This document shows, one piece after another, positions 43,522-52,537 of a DNA stretch of 64,000 nucleotides. The stretch comes from Bacteroidota bacterium. GTDB lineage: Bacteria > Bacteroidota > Bacteroidia > NS11-12g > UBA955. The DNA lies in contig JAGXTF010000015.1 of the NCBI GenBank assembly GCA_018333525.1, positions 1 through 64,000 of the forward strand, given 5' to 3'. The notes beneath the pieces are model-generated. The model made no database searches. It was not told where the DNA came from and saw only the letters and a program-made list of their open reading frames with translations. Numbering within the stretch: the stretch's first letter is position 1; each line of letters opens with the position of its first letter. A program made the translations under genes and the position numbers.

Positions 43522-46500
43522 TTAGCTGCAACCCAAACTATTTCCGCAGTTCAAACATTTGTAACATGTGCCTGAACGAACGGTGATATGACCACAAACA
43601 TTACAAGCAGGAGCATCACTTTGTACCTCTCTTAAATGATCCTGCATGGTTTTTTTGGCGCCCATATTTTCCGCCAGAGCATCGTTATTCAACACAGGTT
43701 GAATTACATTCACCGGAATAAATTCGCTCACTACAGGGGCCTCCTGTGTGTCTACCTGATTAAATTCACTCGGTTTTACCTGCACCAAATCTTCGCGTTG
43801 TAAATATTCAAATCCGAGCAAGCGGAATATATAATCTACGATAGAAGTAGAGCTCTTAATATTCGGATGGCCTTCTACCATTCCACTGGGTTCGAAACGG
43901 GTGAATGCAAATTTGTCTACAAACTCTTCCAAAGGCACACCGTATTGCAAACCAACAGAAATGGCAATGGAGAAACAGTTCACCAGGGAACGGAAACTTG
44001 CACCTTCTTTGTGCATGTCAATAAAAATTTCGCCCAATGTTCCGTCATCATATTCTCCGGTGCGAACAAATATGGTTTGTCCCCCAACTTTACCTTTTTG
44101 TGTAAATCCTTTGCGTTTATTCGGCAGTCTTTTCTTCTCTACAATATTGGACAACTGACGTTTGAATTTGGTGTCGGGACTTTCGTTCAAAATGCGTTTT
44201 GCTGCTTCCAATACAATTTCTGGAGTAAGGTCTTCTGCAAAACGAATTACTTTACCTTCCACCTGTGCTGGTGCATCGGTTTTTGCTCCAGCTTTTTCAG
44301 TGGATTCGCTGGTTTCGCTTTTATTGCTCAATGGCTGGCTCAATTTGCAACCATCGCGGTAAAGTGCATTTGCTTTTAATCCAAGTTTCCAGCTCAATTC
44401 ATAACAACCTTTGATATCATCTTCATTGGCTTCATTGGGAAGATTGATGGTTTTGCTGATTGCACCGGAAATAAATGGTTGCGCAGCAGCCATCATGCGA
44501 ATGTGTGCATTTGCATGGATAAAACGAACTCCAATATTTCCGCATTTGCTGGCGCAATCAAAAACCGGATAATGCTCTTCTCTCAGGTGCGGTGCGCCCT
44601 CAATGGTCATGGTTCCGGTTACATAATCATTTGCCAATGCAATTTCTTCCTTAGTAAAACCAAGTGCAGAAAGCATGTTAAATCCGGGGGCATTATATTG
44701 CTCGGGTTTCAATCCCAAACGCTGCAAAGTATCTTCTCCCAGGGAGAATTTATTGAAAATAAATCCGATTTCAAATGCACCTGCTGCTTCAGATTCTATT
44801 TTCTCCAGATCCACATCTTCAAATCCTTTTGCACGAAGCGTGTCGTGATTAATGGAGGGAGCACCATTAAAAGTCTGATATCCTTTCGCATAATTTACAA
44901 TCTCGATGATTTCTTGTTCTGAATATCCGAGATTTTTCAATGCAACCGGTACAGTGTGATTTACAATTTTGAAATATCCGCCACCACTTAATTTTTTGTA
45001 TTTTACCAATGCAAAATCCGGTTCAATTCCGGTAGTATCACAATCCATCAAAAGTCCGATGGTACCTGTTGGTGCGATAACGGTTGACTGTGCATTTCTG
45101 AAACCGTATTTCTCGCCCCACTGCACTGCTTTATCCCATGCATTGCATGCAGATTTCATCAGATAATCGGGGCAATATTTTTCATCGATGCAAACCGGTT
45201 TAATTCCCAAACCTTCAAATGCCAGGGGTGTATTGTATGCAGCATAGCGGTGGTTGCGAATCACACGCATCATGTGTTTTTTATTCTTCTCGAACATGCG
45301 GAACGGACCTTTTACTGCTGCCATTTCCGCGCTGGTAGCATAGGAAATTCCTGTTAAAATTGCAGTAATTGCTCCGCAAATTGCTGTGGCTTCTTTGCTG
45401 TCGTATGCAATTCCTGCTGCCATTAACATGGAACCCAAATTTGCATAACCCAGACCCAAAGTGCGGTAATCATAGCTCAATTGTGCTACTTCCTTACTTG
45501 GAAACTGTGCCATCAATACACTTATTTCCAAAACGGTAGTCCAGATTCTGGTTGCATATTCAAAACTTTCTACATCAAAAGCAGAAGTATCTTCATTAAA
45601 AAATTTGCGCAGGTTTAAAGATGCAAGATTGCAGGCTGTATTGTCCAAAAACATATACTCACTGCAAGGATTACTTGCGTTAATGCGCCCACCTTCAGGA
45701 CAAGTATGCCACTCATTGATGGTATCATCGTACTGAACACCGGGATCCGCGCAGCTCCATGCCGCTTTACCAATTGCATCCCAAACTTCGCGTGCCGGCA
45801 TTTTCTTCATGGTTTCACCGGTGCTGCGCGCAGTAAATTCCCAATCTTCGTTATTTTTTAATTTATCAAAAAATTTATTGTTAATGCGGATGGAATTATT
45901 GGAATTCTGACCGGATACGGTGTTGTATGCTTCACCTTCATAATCGTTGGAATAACCATTGGAAATAAGCGCAGCAACTTTTTGTTCTTCTTTCTGCTTC
46001 CAGGTAATAAATTCCATTGCTTCCGGATGGTCCAGATCCAGACAAACCATTTTCGCAGCCCTGCGTGTAGTTCCGCCACTTTTAATTGCACCTGCAGCGC
46101 GATCTCCAATTTTAAGGAAACTCATCAAACCGCTGCTGGTTCCGCCACCACTCAGTTTTTCACCTGCACCGCGAATCTTGGAAAAGTTGGTACCTACACC
46201 TGAGCCGTATTTGAAAATACGCGCTTCGCGAACCCACAAATCCATGATACCGCCTTCATTTACCAAATCATCATCCACAGACAAAATAAAACAAGCATGT
46301 GGTTGTGGACGCTCATAGGCAGAAGTGCTCTTCATGAGTTTTTCGGTATCGGGGTCTACGTAATAATGCCCCTGTGGCTTGCCAGCGATTGCGTAGCTGC
46401 TGTATAATCCTGTGTTGAACCATTGGGGAGAGTTTGGTGCACTCTCTTGATTCAACATGCTGTAAACGAGTTCTTCATAAAATACCTGTGCATCACTTGC

Positions 46501-46836
46501 AGAGGCAAAATATCCGTATTTCTCGCCCCATTGTCTCCAGCAATTTGCCAAGCGATGCACTACCTGCTTGGAGCTGGTTTCTCCACCAAGGCTACCGTCT
46601 TCTTTTGGAACACCGGCTTTTCGGAAATATTTCTGCGCCAGAATATCTGTCGCGACCTGGCTCCATCCTTGCGGCACTTCTACATTTTTCATTTCAAAAA
46701 CCACGGATCCGTCTGGTTTTTTTATGACCGAACTACGCAGATCATAGGTAAATTGATCGAAAGGAGATACACCTTCCTGGGTATTGCGCCTTTTAAATTT
46801 AAGGCCATTCAGATTTACGGTAGTTTCTTGAGTCAT
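43522..46836 (-). CDS. nrdJ: Adenosylcobalamin-dependent (class II) ribonucleotide reductase
   Basis: A 1104-residue class II enzyme that makes deoxyribonucleotides using vitamin B12. The N-terminal ATP-cone-like region leads into the catalytic barrel with NPCSEYMFLDNTACNLASLNL (active-site Cys and Asn/Glu region) and APTGTIGLLMDCDTTGIEP. The long C-terminal extension (about 830-1104) carries a Cys pattern CNVCGHITVRSGTCYKC followed by CGNSLGCS, a zinc-ribbon-like end that includes the redox Cys. This fits the long NrdJ subtype. No cobalamin riboswitch is visible upstream. Confidence 0.92.
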   Translation of the reverse strand: MTQETTVNLNGLKFKRRNTQEGVSPFDQFTYDLRSSVIKKPDGSVVFEMKNVEVPQGWSQVATDILAQKYFRKAGVPKEDGSLGGETSSKQVVHRLANCWRQWGEKYGYFASASDAQVFYEELVYSMLNQESAPNSPQWFNTGLYSSYAIAGKPQGHYYVDPDTEKLMKSTSAYERPQPHACFILSVDDDLVNEGGIMDLWVREARIFKYGSGVGTNFSKIRGAGEKLSGGGTSSGLMSFLKIGDRAAGAIKSGGTTRRAAKMVCLDLDHPEAMEFITWKQKEEQKVAALISNGYSNDYEGEAYNTVSGQNSNNSIRINNKFFDKLKNNEDWEFTARSTGETMKKMPAREVWDAIGKAAWSCADPGVQYDDTINEWHTCPEGGRINASNPCSEYMFLDNTACNLASLNLRKFFNEDTSAFDVESFEYATRIWTTVLEISVLMAQFPSKEVAQLSYDYRTLGLGYANLGSMLMAAGIAYDSKEATAICGAITAILTGISYATSAEMAAVKGPFRMFEKNKKHMMRVIRNHRYAAYNTPLAFEGLGIKPVCIDEKYCPDYLMKSACNAWDKAVQWGEKYGFRNAQSTVIAPTGTIGLLMDCDTTGIEPDFALVKYKKLSGGGYFKIVNHTVPVALKNLGYSEQEIIEIVNYAKGYQTFNGAPSINHDTLRAKGFEDVDLEKIESEAAGAFEIGFIFNKFSLGEDTLQRLGLKPEQYNAPGFNMLSALGFTKEEIALANDYVTGTMTIEGAPHLREEHYPVFDCASKCGNIGVRFIHANAHIRMMAAAQPFISGAISKTINLPNEANEDDIKGCYELSWKLGLKANALYRDGCKLSQPLSNKSETSESTEKAGAKTDAPAQVEGKVIRFAEDLTPEIVLEAAKRILNESPDTKFKRQLSNIVEKKRLPNKRKGFTQKGKVGGQTIFVRTGEYDDGTLGEIFIDMHKEGASFRSLVNCFSIAISVGLQYGVPLEEFVDKFAFTRFEPSGMVEGHPNIKSSTSIVDYIFRLLGFEYLQREDLVQVKPSEFNQVDTQEAPVVSEFIPVNVIQPVLNNDALAENMGAKKTMQDHLREVQSDAPACNVCGHITVRSGTCYKCLNCGNSLGCS

Positions 46837-47188
46837 ATGATTTTTAGGTTGAGGGGTTTTGGTTTATGTTAAAATAACGTTAGGGATTCAAAACTATTTA
46901 AGCAAGCCTGTTTTTGGAGAATCGGTTTATCCACAGAAATTGGATTTAGCTTGTAACCGCTTACAGTTTACCCTGTTGAAAACGACAAAAAGCCTTGTTA
47001 GGGTTGGAATTACAGGTTAAATAATTGAAAATCAATGCGTCACATATCATTTAGGCCCCCATCTTTGTCAATATCTATATATTAACAAAAATCTGCCCCT
47101 GTTTGATTTGTTGGAATGTAAAATATTTAGGGTAGCCATTTTTGCCAATTCGGCCGCATTATTTTCTGTTTCTTTGCAAACGCATTTC
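46837..47188. other. Divergent promoter region nrdJ / pcrB
   Basis: No gene is supported; an in-frame extension of pcrB back to 47108 lacks family similarity. On the minus strand TAGTTTTG at 46889-46896 is a perfect -7 element about 50 bases before nrdJ. On the plus strand TTTCTTTG at 47169-47176 is one base off consensus, 12 bases before the pcrB ATG. No B12-box or NrdR-box pair was recognised. Confidence 0.5.
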
Positions 47189-47941
47189 ATGGTATTCAGT
47201 TATCTTCAGGAACAAAGAAAAACAGGAAGCAAAACCCTTGCTGTATTGGTAGATCCGGACGACAGCGAAACGGCGGTTCGCAATGTTGCTGAAATGGCAC
47301 TGATGCACGGCGTGGAACTTTTTTTGGTTGGTGGAAGTATTGTAACACGCGGGAATACCCAAAATTGCGTGGAACAATTAAAAAATCTGGGCGCCAGATA
47401 TGTTGTCCTTTTTCCTGGAAATGAAATCCAGGTGGTGAATAATGCAGATGCCATCCTCTTTATGAGCCTGGTTTCCGGTCGAAATCCCGAATTCCTTATC
47501 GGCAAGCAGGTGAACGCTGCCGCATGGGTTCGCAAAGCGGGATTGGAAACCATTCCCACGGCTTATATGATAGTAGAAAGTGGCAAAATGACCAGTGCAT
47601 TATACATGAGCCAATCCCTGCCGTTGCCATCCGATAAACCGGATATCGCAGCAGCCACAGCTATAGCTTCTGAAATGCTCGGTATGCGCGCATTCTACCT
47701 GGATGCCGGAAGTGGTGCTGAAAATCCGGTAAAAACCAATATGATCAAAAAGGTGCGCAACAGCATTTCCGGCGTCATCTTCATCGGTGGCGGCATAAGA
47801 AATGCCCCGGCTGCTGAAAAAGCCTGGACCGCAGGTGCAGATGTGGTGGTTATAGGTAACGGCGTCTTTGAAGACCCGGGTATACTCAAAGAAATTTCGG
47901 CAGTGTGTAATAAATTAAACACCACCCGTCAAGAATTCTAA
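47189..47941 (+). CDS. PcrB/GGGP synthase family prenylglyceryl phosphate synthase
   Basis: A 250-residue TIM-barrel enzyme that joins a polyprenyl diphosphate to glycerol-1-phosphate, forming an ether lipid precursor. Family signatures are LAVLVDPDDSET, LFLVGGSIVT, VLFPGNEIQV, AFYLDAGSGAENPV and VIFIGGGIRN. I start at ATG 47189 (MVFSYLQEQ). Bacteroidota carry group II GGGP synthases related to archaeal ones; whether it uses a C20 or longer chain cannot be read. A polyprenyl synthase gene lies 1.1 kb downstream and could supply the prenyl donor. Confidence 0.9.
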   Translation: MVFSYLQEQRKTGSKTLAVLVDPDDSETAVRNVAEMALMHGVELFLVGGSIVTRGNTQNCVEQLKNLGARYVVLFPGNEIQVVNNADAILFMSLVSGRNPEFLIGKQVNAAAWVRKAGLETIPTAYMIVESGKMTSALYMSQSLPLPSDKPDIAAATAIASEMLGMRAFYLDAGSGAENPVKTNMIKKVRNSISGVIFIGGGIRNAPAAEKAWTAGADVVVIGNGVFEDPGILKEISAVCNKLNTTRQEF

Positions 47942-47946
47942 AATTC

Positions 47947-48486
47947 ATGTGGCTGTTACCATTTAAAACCTATTACCTGCGTTCAACCCTTACCAGGAAA
48001 GAAATTGAACAGAGAATTCTTCAAATCACCTTTCTCAGTGATCAGGGGTACAGAAAAACAGACAATTCAAAGAAGTATTTTTATGGAACCAATTCCGATG
48101 AATTGTTTTCTCTCCAAACCATAATAGAAAATGTAGACCTGGTGCCATATGCTGATGGAGAAATAAAAGGGGTTGACGACGATACTTATATCTATTTGGA
48201 CTTGAAGGCATTTAAACACCAGCGTATATTTCTGGTGTTGATTTTATTTGCACTGGGCGGTTTGATTTTTCTCAGCTCTCAGATTTTAGAATATAAAACT
48301 GCAGTTTTTTCAAATCTGCCTTTCACTATTGCCTGGATTATGATTTTGGGAATTGGAGGTTATATCGGCTTCGCTTGTAATCGCTTCTGGAAACTGGTGT
48401 ATCCGAGTCTCAATTTTTTTGAAGTTCTGCTGGATGCGGAAACCATAAAATACAGTGAAATCCCTATCGTGTTTCGAATCCGATAG
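47947..48486 (+). CDS. Uncharacterised two-helix membrane protein
   Basis: A 179-residue protein starting five bases after the PcrB stop. Two transmembrane helices lie near residues 97-115 (FLVLILFALGGLIFLSSQI) and 125-150 (FTIAWIMILGIGGYIGFAC). The N-terminal ~90 residues are soluble and charged. No family is recognised. It is probably co-transcribed with the prenyltransferase and could act in the same lipid pathway, which is inference. Confidence 0.75.
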   Translation: MWLLPFKTYYLRSTLTRKEIEQRILQITFLSDQGYRKTDNSKKYFYGTNSDELFSLQTIIENVDLVPYADGEIKGVDDDTYIYLDLKAFKHQRIFLVLILFALGGLIFLSSQILEYKTAVFSNLPFTIAWIMILGIGGYIGFACNRFWKLVYPSLNFFEVLLDAETIKYSEIPIVFRIR

Positions 48487-49029
48487 TTATTTCAGAATTT
48501 TCAATAAATCTTCTTCCATACTTTTTCGCGTAACCTCAAAAATATGTCCGATTACTTTTCCATTTCGATAAATGGCAATGTCGGGAATTGGCGCTTTGGT
48601 CCAACCGGTGGCAAAATCCGGATAAATCGCTTTTTTATCCCGGTCTACCCGGTAATACTCCAAACTATCCGCCGATAGTCCGGAATAGTAAAGCACCTTG
48701 CATAATTTGGGCAATTCGCGCCTGGTGTCCGAACACCAGTTGCCACCAACTACTTTTATGGAAACTCCGGAAATCCTCCTGCGCAATTTGTGTATGGTCT
48801 TTTTATCCGGATGGTATTGAATAAACGAAGAATTGAATTCCGCAGAAAATTCCGCAGCCCAACTCCTTTGTGCGCTATCCGCCGCAGATTGATCATATCG
48901 TATAACAGAATCTATTTTAACTAAAATGGCCGGATGGGCATTCTGATCCAACCTGAAATACAGATCTACCTTTGAACATTGCTTTGCCATGCCCACAAAC
49001 ATCAATGTACCCAAGAATAATTTCACCAT
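48487..49029 (-). CDS. Thioredoxin-fold protein
   Basis: A 180-residue protein with a hydrophobic N-terminus (LFLGTLMFVGM), probably a signal or anchor. A thioredoxin-like core has GVSIKVVGGNWCSDTRRELP, in which WCSD replaces the usual WCxxC, so only one active-site Cys remains. The cis-Pro region reads KAPIPDIAIYRNGKVIG. Such single-Cys proteins are common in Bacteroidota and may not be classical disulfide reductases. It diverges from the polyprenyl synthase operon and its stop abuts the previous gene's stop. Confidence 0.8.
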   Translation of the reverse strand: MVKLFLGTLMFVGMAKQCSKVDLYFRLDQNAHPAILVKIDSVIRYDQSAADSAQRSWAAEFSAEFNSSFIQYHPDKKTIHKLRRRISGVSIKVVGGNWCSDTRRELPKLCKVLYYSGLSADSLEYYRVDRDKKAIYPDFATGWTKAPIPDIAIYRNGKVIGHIFEVTRKSMEEDLLKILK

Positions 49030-49089
49030 GAATTCAATGTTCGAATTTCATGCAAAGATGCCAAAAGTTGTACCTTCGTTGCAACATTC

Positions 49090-50067
49090 ATGGATTTGAC
49101 GATTGGGCTGGTAAAGGCACCCATTGAAAAGGAACTGGCTCAATTTGAGCTGATGTTCAGGGACAATATGAAAACCACAGTGCCTTTGCTCGACACCATT
49201 ATGAGTTATATTGTGAAACGCAAGGGCAAACAGGTTCGTCCCATGTTTGTGCTTCTAAGTGCAAGACTATTTGGGGAAATTAATGAACGTACCTATCGCG
49301 GGGCATCATTGGTGGAATTGTTGCATACCGCTACCCTGGTACACGATGATGTGGTGGATGAAAGCTACCAGCGTCGTGGTTTTTTTAGTATCAATGCACT
49401 TTGGAAAAATAAAATTGCAGTTTTGGTCGGTGATTTTTTATTGAGCAAAGGACTGTTGCTTTCTGTACAAAATAAAGATTACGATTTATTGGAAATTCTG
49501 AGTACATCGGTTCGTGAAATGAGTGAAGGAGAATTGTTGCAACTGGAGCGCGCCAGATTTATGGATACAACCGAAGAAATATATTTTGAAATTATCCGTA
49601 AAAAAACAGCTTCCCTCATTGCAAGCTGTTGCCAGATAGGCGCTGCAAGCACCGAAAGCAAACCTGAGGTTTTGGAAAAAATGCGGTATTTTGGAGAATT
49701 AATTGGCCTTGCATTCCAAATTCGCGATGATCTGTTTGATTTTGGAGACAATAAATCCGGGAAACCCGCTGGTATTGATATCAAAGAAAAAAAACTCACT
49801 TTACCCATACTCTACGCCATGTCCAAATCTCCGGTTTCAGAAGTGCGTGAAATGAAATCCCTGATCAAAAGTAAAATGGCCCAGAGCGACAAAATGCGCC
49901 ATGTAATCCAATATATTTCCAAATACAACGGTCTGGAATATGCGCGAAATAAAATGACAGAATATCGGGATCGCGCTTTTGATGTGCTGGACGAAATTGC
50001 TTTGGAAAATAACAGTAAAAATCAGATGAAAAATCTGGTTAATTTTGTAATAGACAGAAATAATTGA
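49090..50067 (+). CDS. Trans-polyprenyl diphosphate synthase
   Basis: A 325-residue E-isoprenyl diphosphate synthase of the octaprenyl/heptaprenyl type, making the side chain of quinones or other long isoprenoids. First Asp-rich motif LVHDDVVDES, second motif QIRDDLFDF, plus KRKGKQVRPMFVLLSARLF near the N-terminus. Chain length cannot be set by eye. A near-consensus TACCTTCG (49071-49078) sits 12 bases before the ATG. Its stop overlaps the next start (TGATG). Confidence 0.92.
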   Translation: MDLTIGLVKAPIEKELAQFELMFRDNMKTTVPLLDTIMSYIVKRKGKQVRPMFVLLSARLFGEINERTYRGASLVELLHTATLVHDDVVDESYQRRGFFSINALWKNKIAVLVGDFLLSKGLLLSVQNKDYDLLEILSTSVREMSEGELLQLERARFMDTTEEIYFEIIRKKTASLIASCCQIGAASTESKPEVLEKMRYFGELIGLAFQIRDDLFDFGDNKSGKPAGIDIKEKKLTLPILYAMSKSPVSEVREMKSLIKSKMAQSDKMRHVIQYISKYNGLEYARNKMTEYRDRAFDVLDEIALENNSKNQMKNLVNFVIDRNN

Positions 50068-50558
50068 TGAAGGCCATAATAGCAGATAAAACCATAGAAC
50101 TGGAAGAAAAAGAAGGGCTGTGGCTTCCGATAAATTCAGAAAATATATCCATACAAAAGTTGGAAGATGGCAAATTGTTTTTGCTGGTAAATGGAAGAAC
50201 CTTTACCGCTACATTGCTATCTGCAGATACGGGTGAAAAAACTGTAGAATTATTACTGAACAATAAAAAATACAAAGTTCAATTAAAAGAAGCCTTGGAT
50301 GATTTGCTGCATTCCATGGGTCTGGATAAGGCCATTTCAAAAGGTGCAACTTCCATAAAAGCACCTATGCCGGGTCTGGTACTCGAAGTTTCTGTAGAAG
50401 CCGGAGCTACAGTATCCAAAGGAGATAAAGTGTTGGTATTAGAAGCCATGAAAATGGAAAACGTAATTAAATCTCCGGGTGATGGAATTGTGGCCCGAAT
50501 ATTGGTTAATAAGGGTGAAACCGTAGATAAAAATCAGGTATTAATTGAATTTTCATGA
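50067..50558 (+). CDS. Biotin carboxyl carrier (biotinyl-domain) protein
   Basis: A 163-residue protein whose C-terminal domain (about 95-163) is a biotinyl domain with the attachment motif VLEAMKMEN. The N-terminal ~85 residues resemble the linker region of propionyl- or acyl-CoA carboxylase biotin subunits, not classic AccB. It would carry carboxybiotin for a carboxylase encoded elsewhere, as no carboxylase genes adjoin. It starts at ATG 50067 within the TGATG junction and overlaps the next gene by four bases. Confidence 0.88.
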   Translation: MKAIIADKTIELEEKEGLWLPINSENISIQKLEDGKLFLLVNGRTFTATLLSADTGEKTVELLLNNKKYKVQLKEALDDLLHSMGLDKAISKGATSIKAPMPGLVLEVSVEAGATVSKGDKVLVLEAMKMENVIKSPGDGIVARILVNKGETVDKNQVLIEFS

Positions 50559-51037
50559 AAAAAACCTTGTTGTTTTTGAGTTTTATTTTTGTTGGCCTGG
50601 CGCTAAAGGCACAGGATACCATGCCCAAGCCGGCTACCAAAATCAATGATAAATCCGGACTTCTCAAAACAGAAGAAATAACAACACTTCAAACTGCAAT
50701 TGACAATTTCGCCACCAACCGCAAAGGGAATGCATATATTCTGATTCTGGACTCATTGCCTAAAGGCCAAAATATTCTCGCTTATTCCAAAGGTATTTTC
50801 AAAAAATGGGAATTAAACAATTCCGGGGTGGGACTCAATTTCATCATTATCTATTCCAGAAAAGAACATGCCGTTCGAATTGAAGCCAGCGATAAAGTTA
50901 TTGCATTGGTAACAAAAGACTATCTCCAGAATGTGACCAACAAAAGCATGATACCTTATTTTCAGAAAAAACAGGATTATGCAGCCATAAAAAGAGGACT
51001 TGAAATGGTCATTCTCAAAATAGAAAATAACGAATAG
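50555..51037 (+). CDS. TPM-domain protein
   Basis: A 160-residue secreted protein: signal peptide TLLFLSFIFVGLALKAQ, then a TPM domain (about 35-150; KSGLLKTEEITTLQTAI, KWELNNSGVGLNFIIIYSR, HAVRIEASDKVI). TPM proteins act in the periplasm or thylakoid lumen, some with phosphatase activity. The C-terminal membrane anchor common in the family is absent. ATGA overlap with the biotin protein gene; its stop overlaps the GTG start of the next gene. Confidence 0.85.
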   Translation: MKKTLLFLSFIFVGLALKAQDTMPKPATKINDKSGLLKTEEITTLQTAIDNFATNRKGNAYILILDSLPKGQNILAYSKGIFKKWELNNSGVGLNFIIIYSRKEHAVRIEASDKVIALVTKDYLQNVTNKSMIPYFQKKQDYAAIKRGLEMVILKIENNE

Positions 51038-52494
51038 TGACCGGATTATTCCAAAATAAATCCAATACCCTTTTCTATTTATTATTGTTTACTTATGGCT
51101 TCTTAGGCTGTTTGCATTTGCAATCTCTGCCTATTGCCTGGACCGATGAAGTGATGAATCTGGACCCGGCACTGCAATGGCACAAACATGGAATATACAA
51201 AGGATTTCTATGGCCAAATCAAGGTTCCGATCACCTATTTCTCTCCTACCCCCCATTGATTCAGGTGTTTCATATTGGAACCATGTACCTGCTTCCATTT
51301 GATATTTTCTGGATGCGTTTGCCGTTCCTGATTCTCCACCTTACCACCATTTGGATGGTATATCGAATTGCATTTTTCTATTCTAAAAATAATTTACTCG
51401 CATTGCTTTTGTCGGCCTTATTTATGTTTGATAAAGTAGTGTTTGAAATTTCGAGAAGCATGCGGGTAGAGGTTTTGGAAATGTTTTTAATTGCATCATT
51501 CTTTTATTTTAAAACCATAAAACCCAATATTATTATTCGCGCATTATGTATTGGGTTGCTCATAACCGCACACCTAAAAATGTGGCCCATAGCGCTGGTT
51601 ATGTTCATTTTCAATTGGAAAGATGCCATTTCAATACGAGAAAAAATAACCGTCTTATTTTTATCCGCATTTCCATTGCTTATTTTTTGCTTCGCAATTC
51701 AGTTTCAATTTGAAGCATTGTATACGCAAATGTTTGTGCAGGCTAGCAAGCATCAGGCTGTAGGAAGTATTTGGGATAGATTAACTGCTGGTATTCTGCA
51801 GCGTTTTTGGCCGGTTTATCTGGAACAAATCTGGGTGATTCCCATTGCATTTTACATGCTTTGGCGCGCATTAAAACAAGTATTAAATGGCCAAAATTCA
51901 GTTGCATCCTGGTGTTATGTCATTGGATTTTTGTTCACTACCCTATTTATGGCCGGGCATTACAGATATTGGCCACCGCTTTATTTATGCGGAATAATCC
52001 TTTTATCTGCAGACCAAAATATTCATCAATATACCAAAAATCCGATGATTCAAAAATATGGAGTTGCATTAATCCTAATATTTTTACCTGGTTTTGTATT
52101 GCGACATTATGTGGCGGAATTACAACAAAAAGAGCGCAATCCTGCAATCGCTATTCAATGGCTGGAGACCAGTATCAGCAAAGAAGATAAGACATTGATT
52201 CTGGGGGATGCACTTGCATTTTACACCACAAAAAATCCAAATTGGGATTATGGAATGGAAATATATCCGCAAAATCTTCATCCGGAAAAATATAAAAAAA
52301 TGTATTACCTGAGTCGCGATACTTTTTTAAACCAAAAGCCTTTTTCCTCTTACCCGGTAAAACATATAAAACCCCTGGGAATTATAAACCGGTTTGTGCG
52401 CGGAGAAACCTATGCAGGACTTCATCTTTATGAAATAACCAATTTGTCCCAATACCATTTATTGACCAAAAAATTCAGCAAGGATTATGAATAA
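51037..52494 (+). CDS. Membrane glycosyltransferase, PMT/ArnT-like
   Basis: A 485-residue polytopic protein with about ten transmembrane helices and a soluble C-terminal tail (about 370-485). Near residue 36 lies WTDEVMNLDPALQW, whose Asp-Glu matches the catalytic DE of PMT/GT39- and ArnT-type transferases, followed by YPPLIQVFHIG in the first periplasmic loop. These enzymes move sugars from polyprenyl-phosphate donors to lipids or proteins. The start is GTG, overlapping the upstream TAG. Its place behind a polyprenyl synthase fits a polyprenyl-linked donor. Confidence 0.82.
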   Translation: MTGLFQNKSNTLFYLLLFTYGFLGCLHLQSLPIAWTDEVMNLDPALQWHKHGIYKGFLWPNQGSDHLFLSYPPLIQVFHIGTMYLLPFDIFWMRLPFLILHLTTIWMVYRIAFFYSKNNLLALLLSALFMFDKVVFEISRSMRVEVLEMFLIASFFYFKTIKPNIIIRALCIGLLITAHLKMWPIALVMFIFNWKDAISIREKITVLFLSAFPLLIFCFAIQFQFEALYTQMFVQASKHQAVGSIWDRLTAGILQRFWPVYLEQIWVIPIAFYMLWRALKQVLNGQNSVASWCYVIGFLFTTLFMAGHYRYWPPLYLCGIILLSADQNIHQYTKNPMIQKYGVALILIFLPGFVLRHYVAELQQKERNPAIAIQWLETSISKEDKTLILGDALAFYTTKNPNWDYGMEIYPQNLHPEKYKKMYYLSRDTFLNQKPFSSYPVKHIKPLGIINRFVRGETYAGLHLYEITNLSQYHLLTKKFSKDYE

Positions 52495-52537
52495 TATCCT
52501 TAATAGTATTTGAAATTCGTGCTTTAAAAAGGTATAT

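Noticed and set aside
46837-47188. Cobalamin riboswitch upstream of the B12-dependent reductase
   Set aside because: No B12-box or matching stem structure was recognised by eye.
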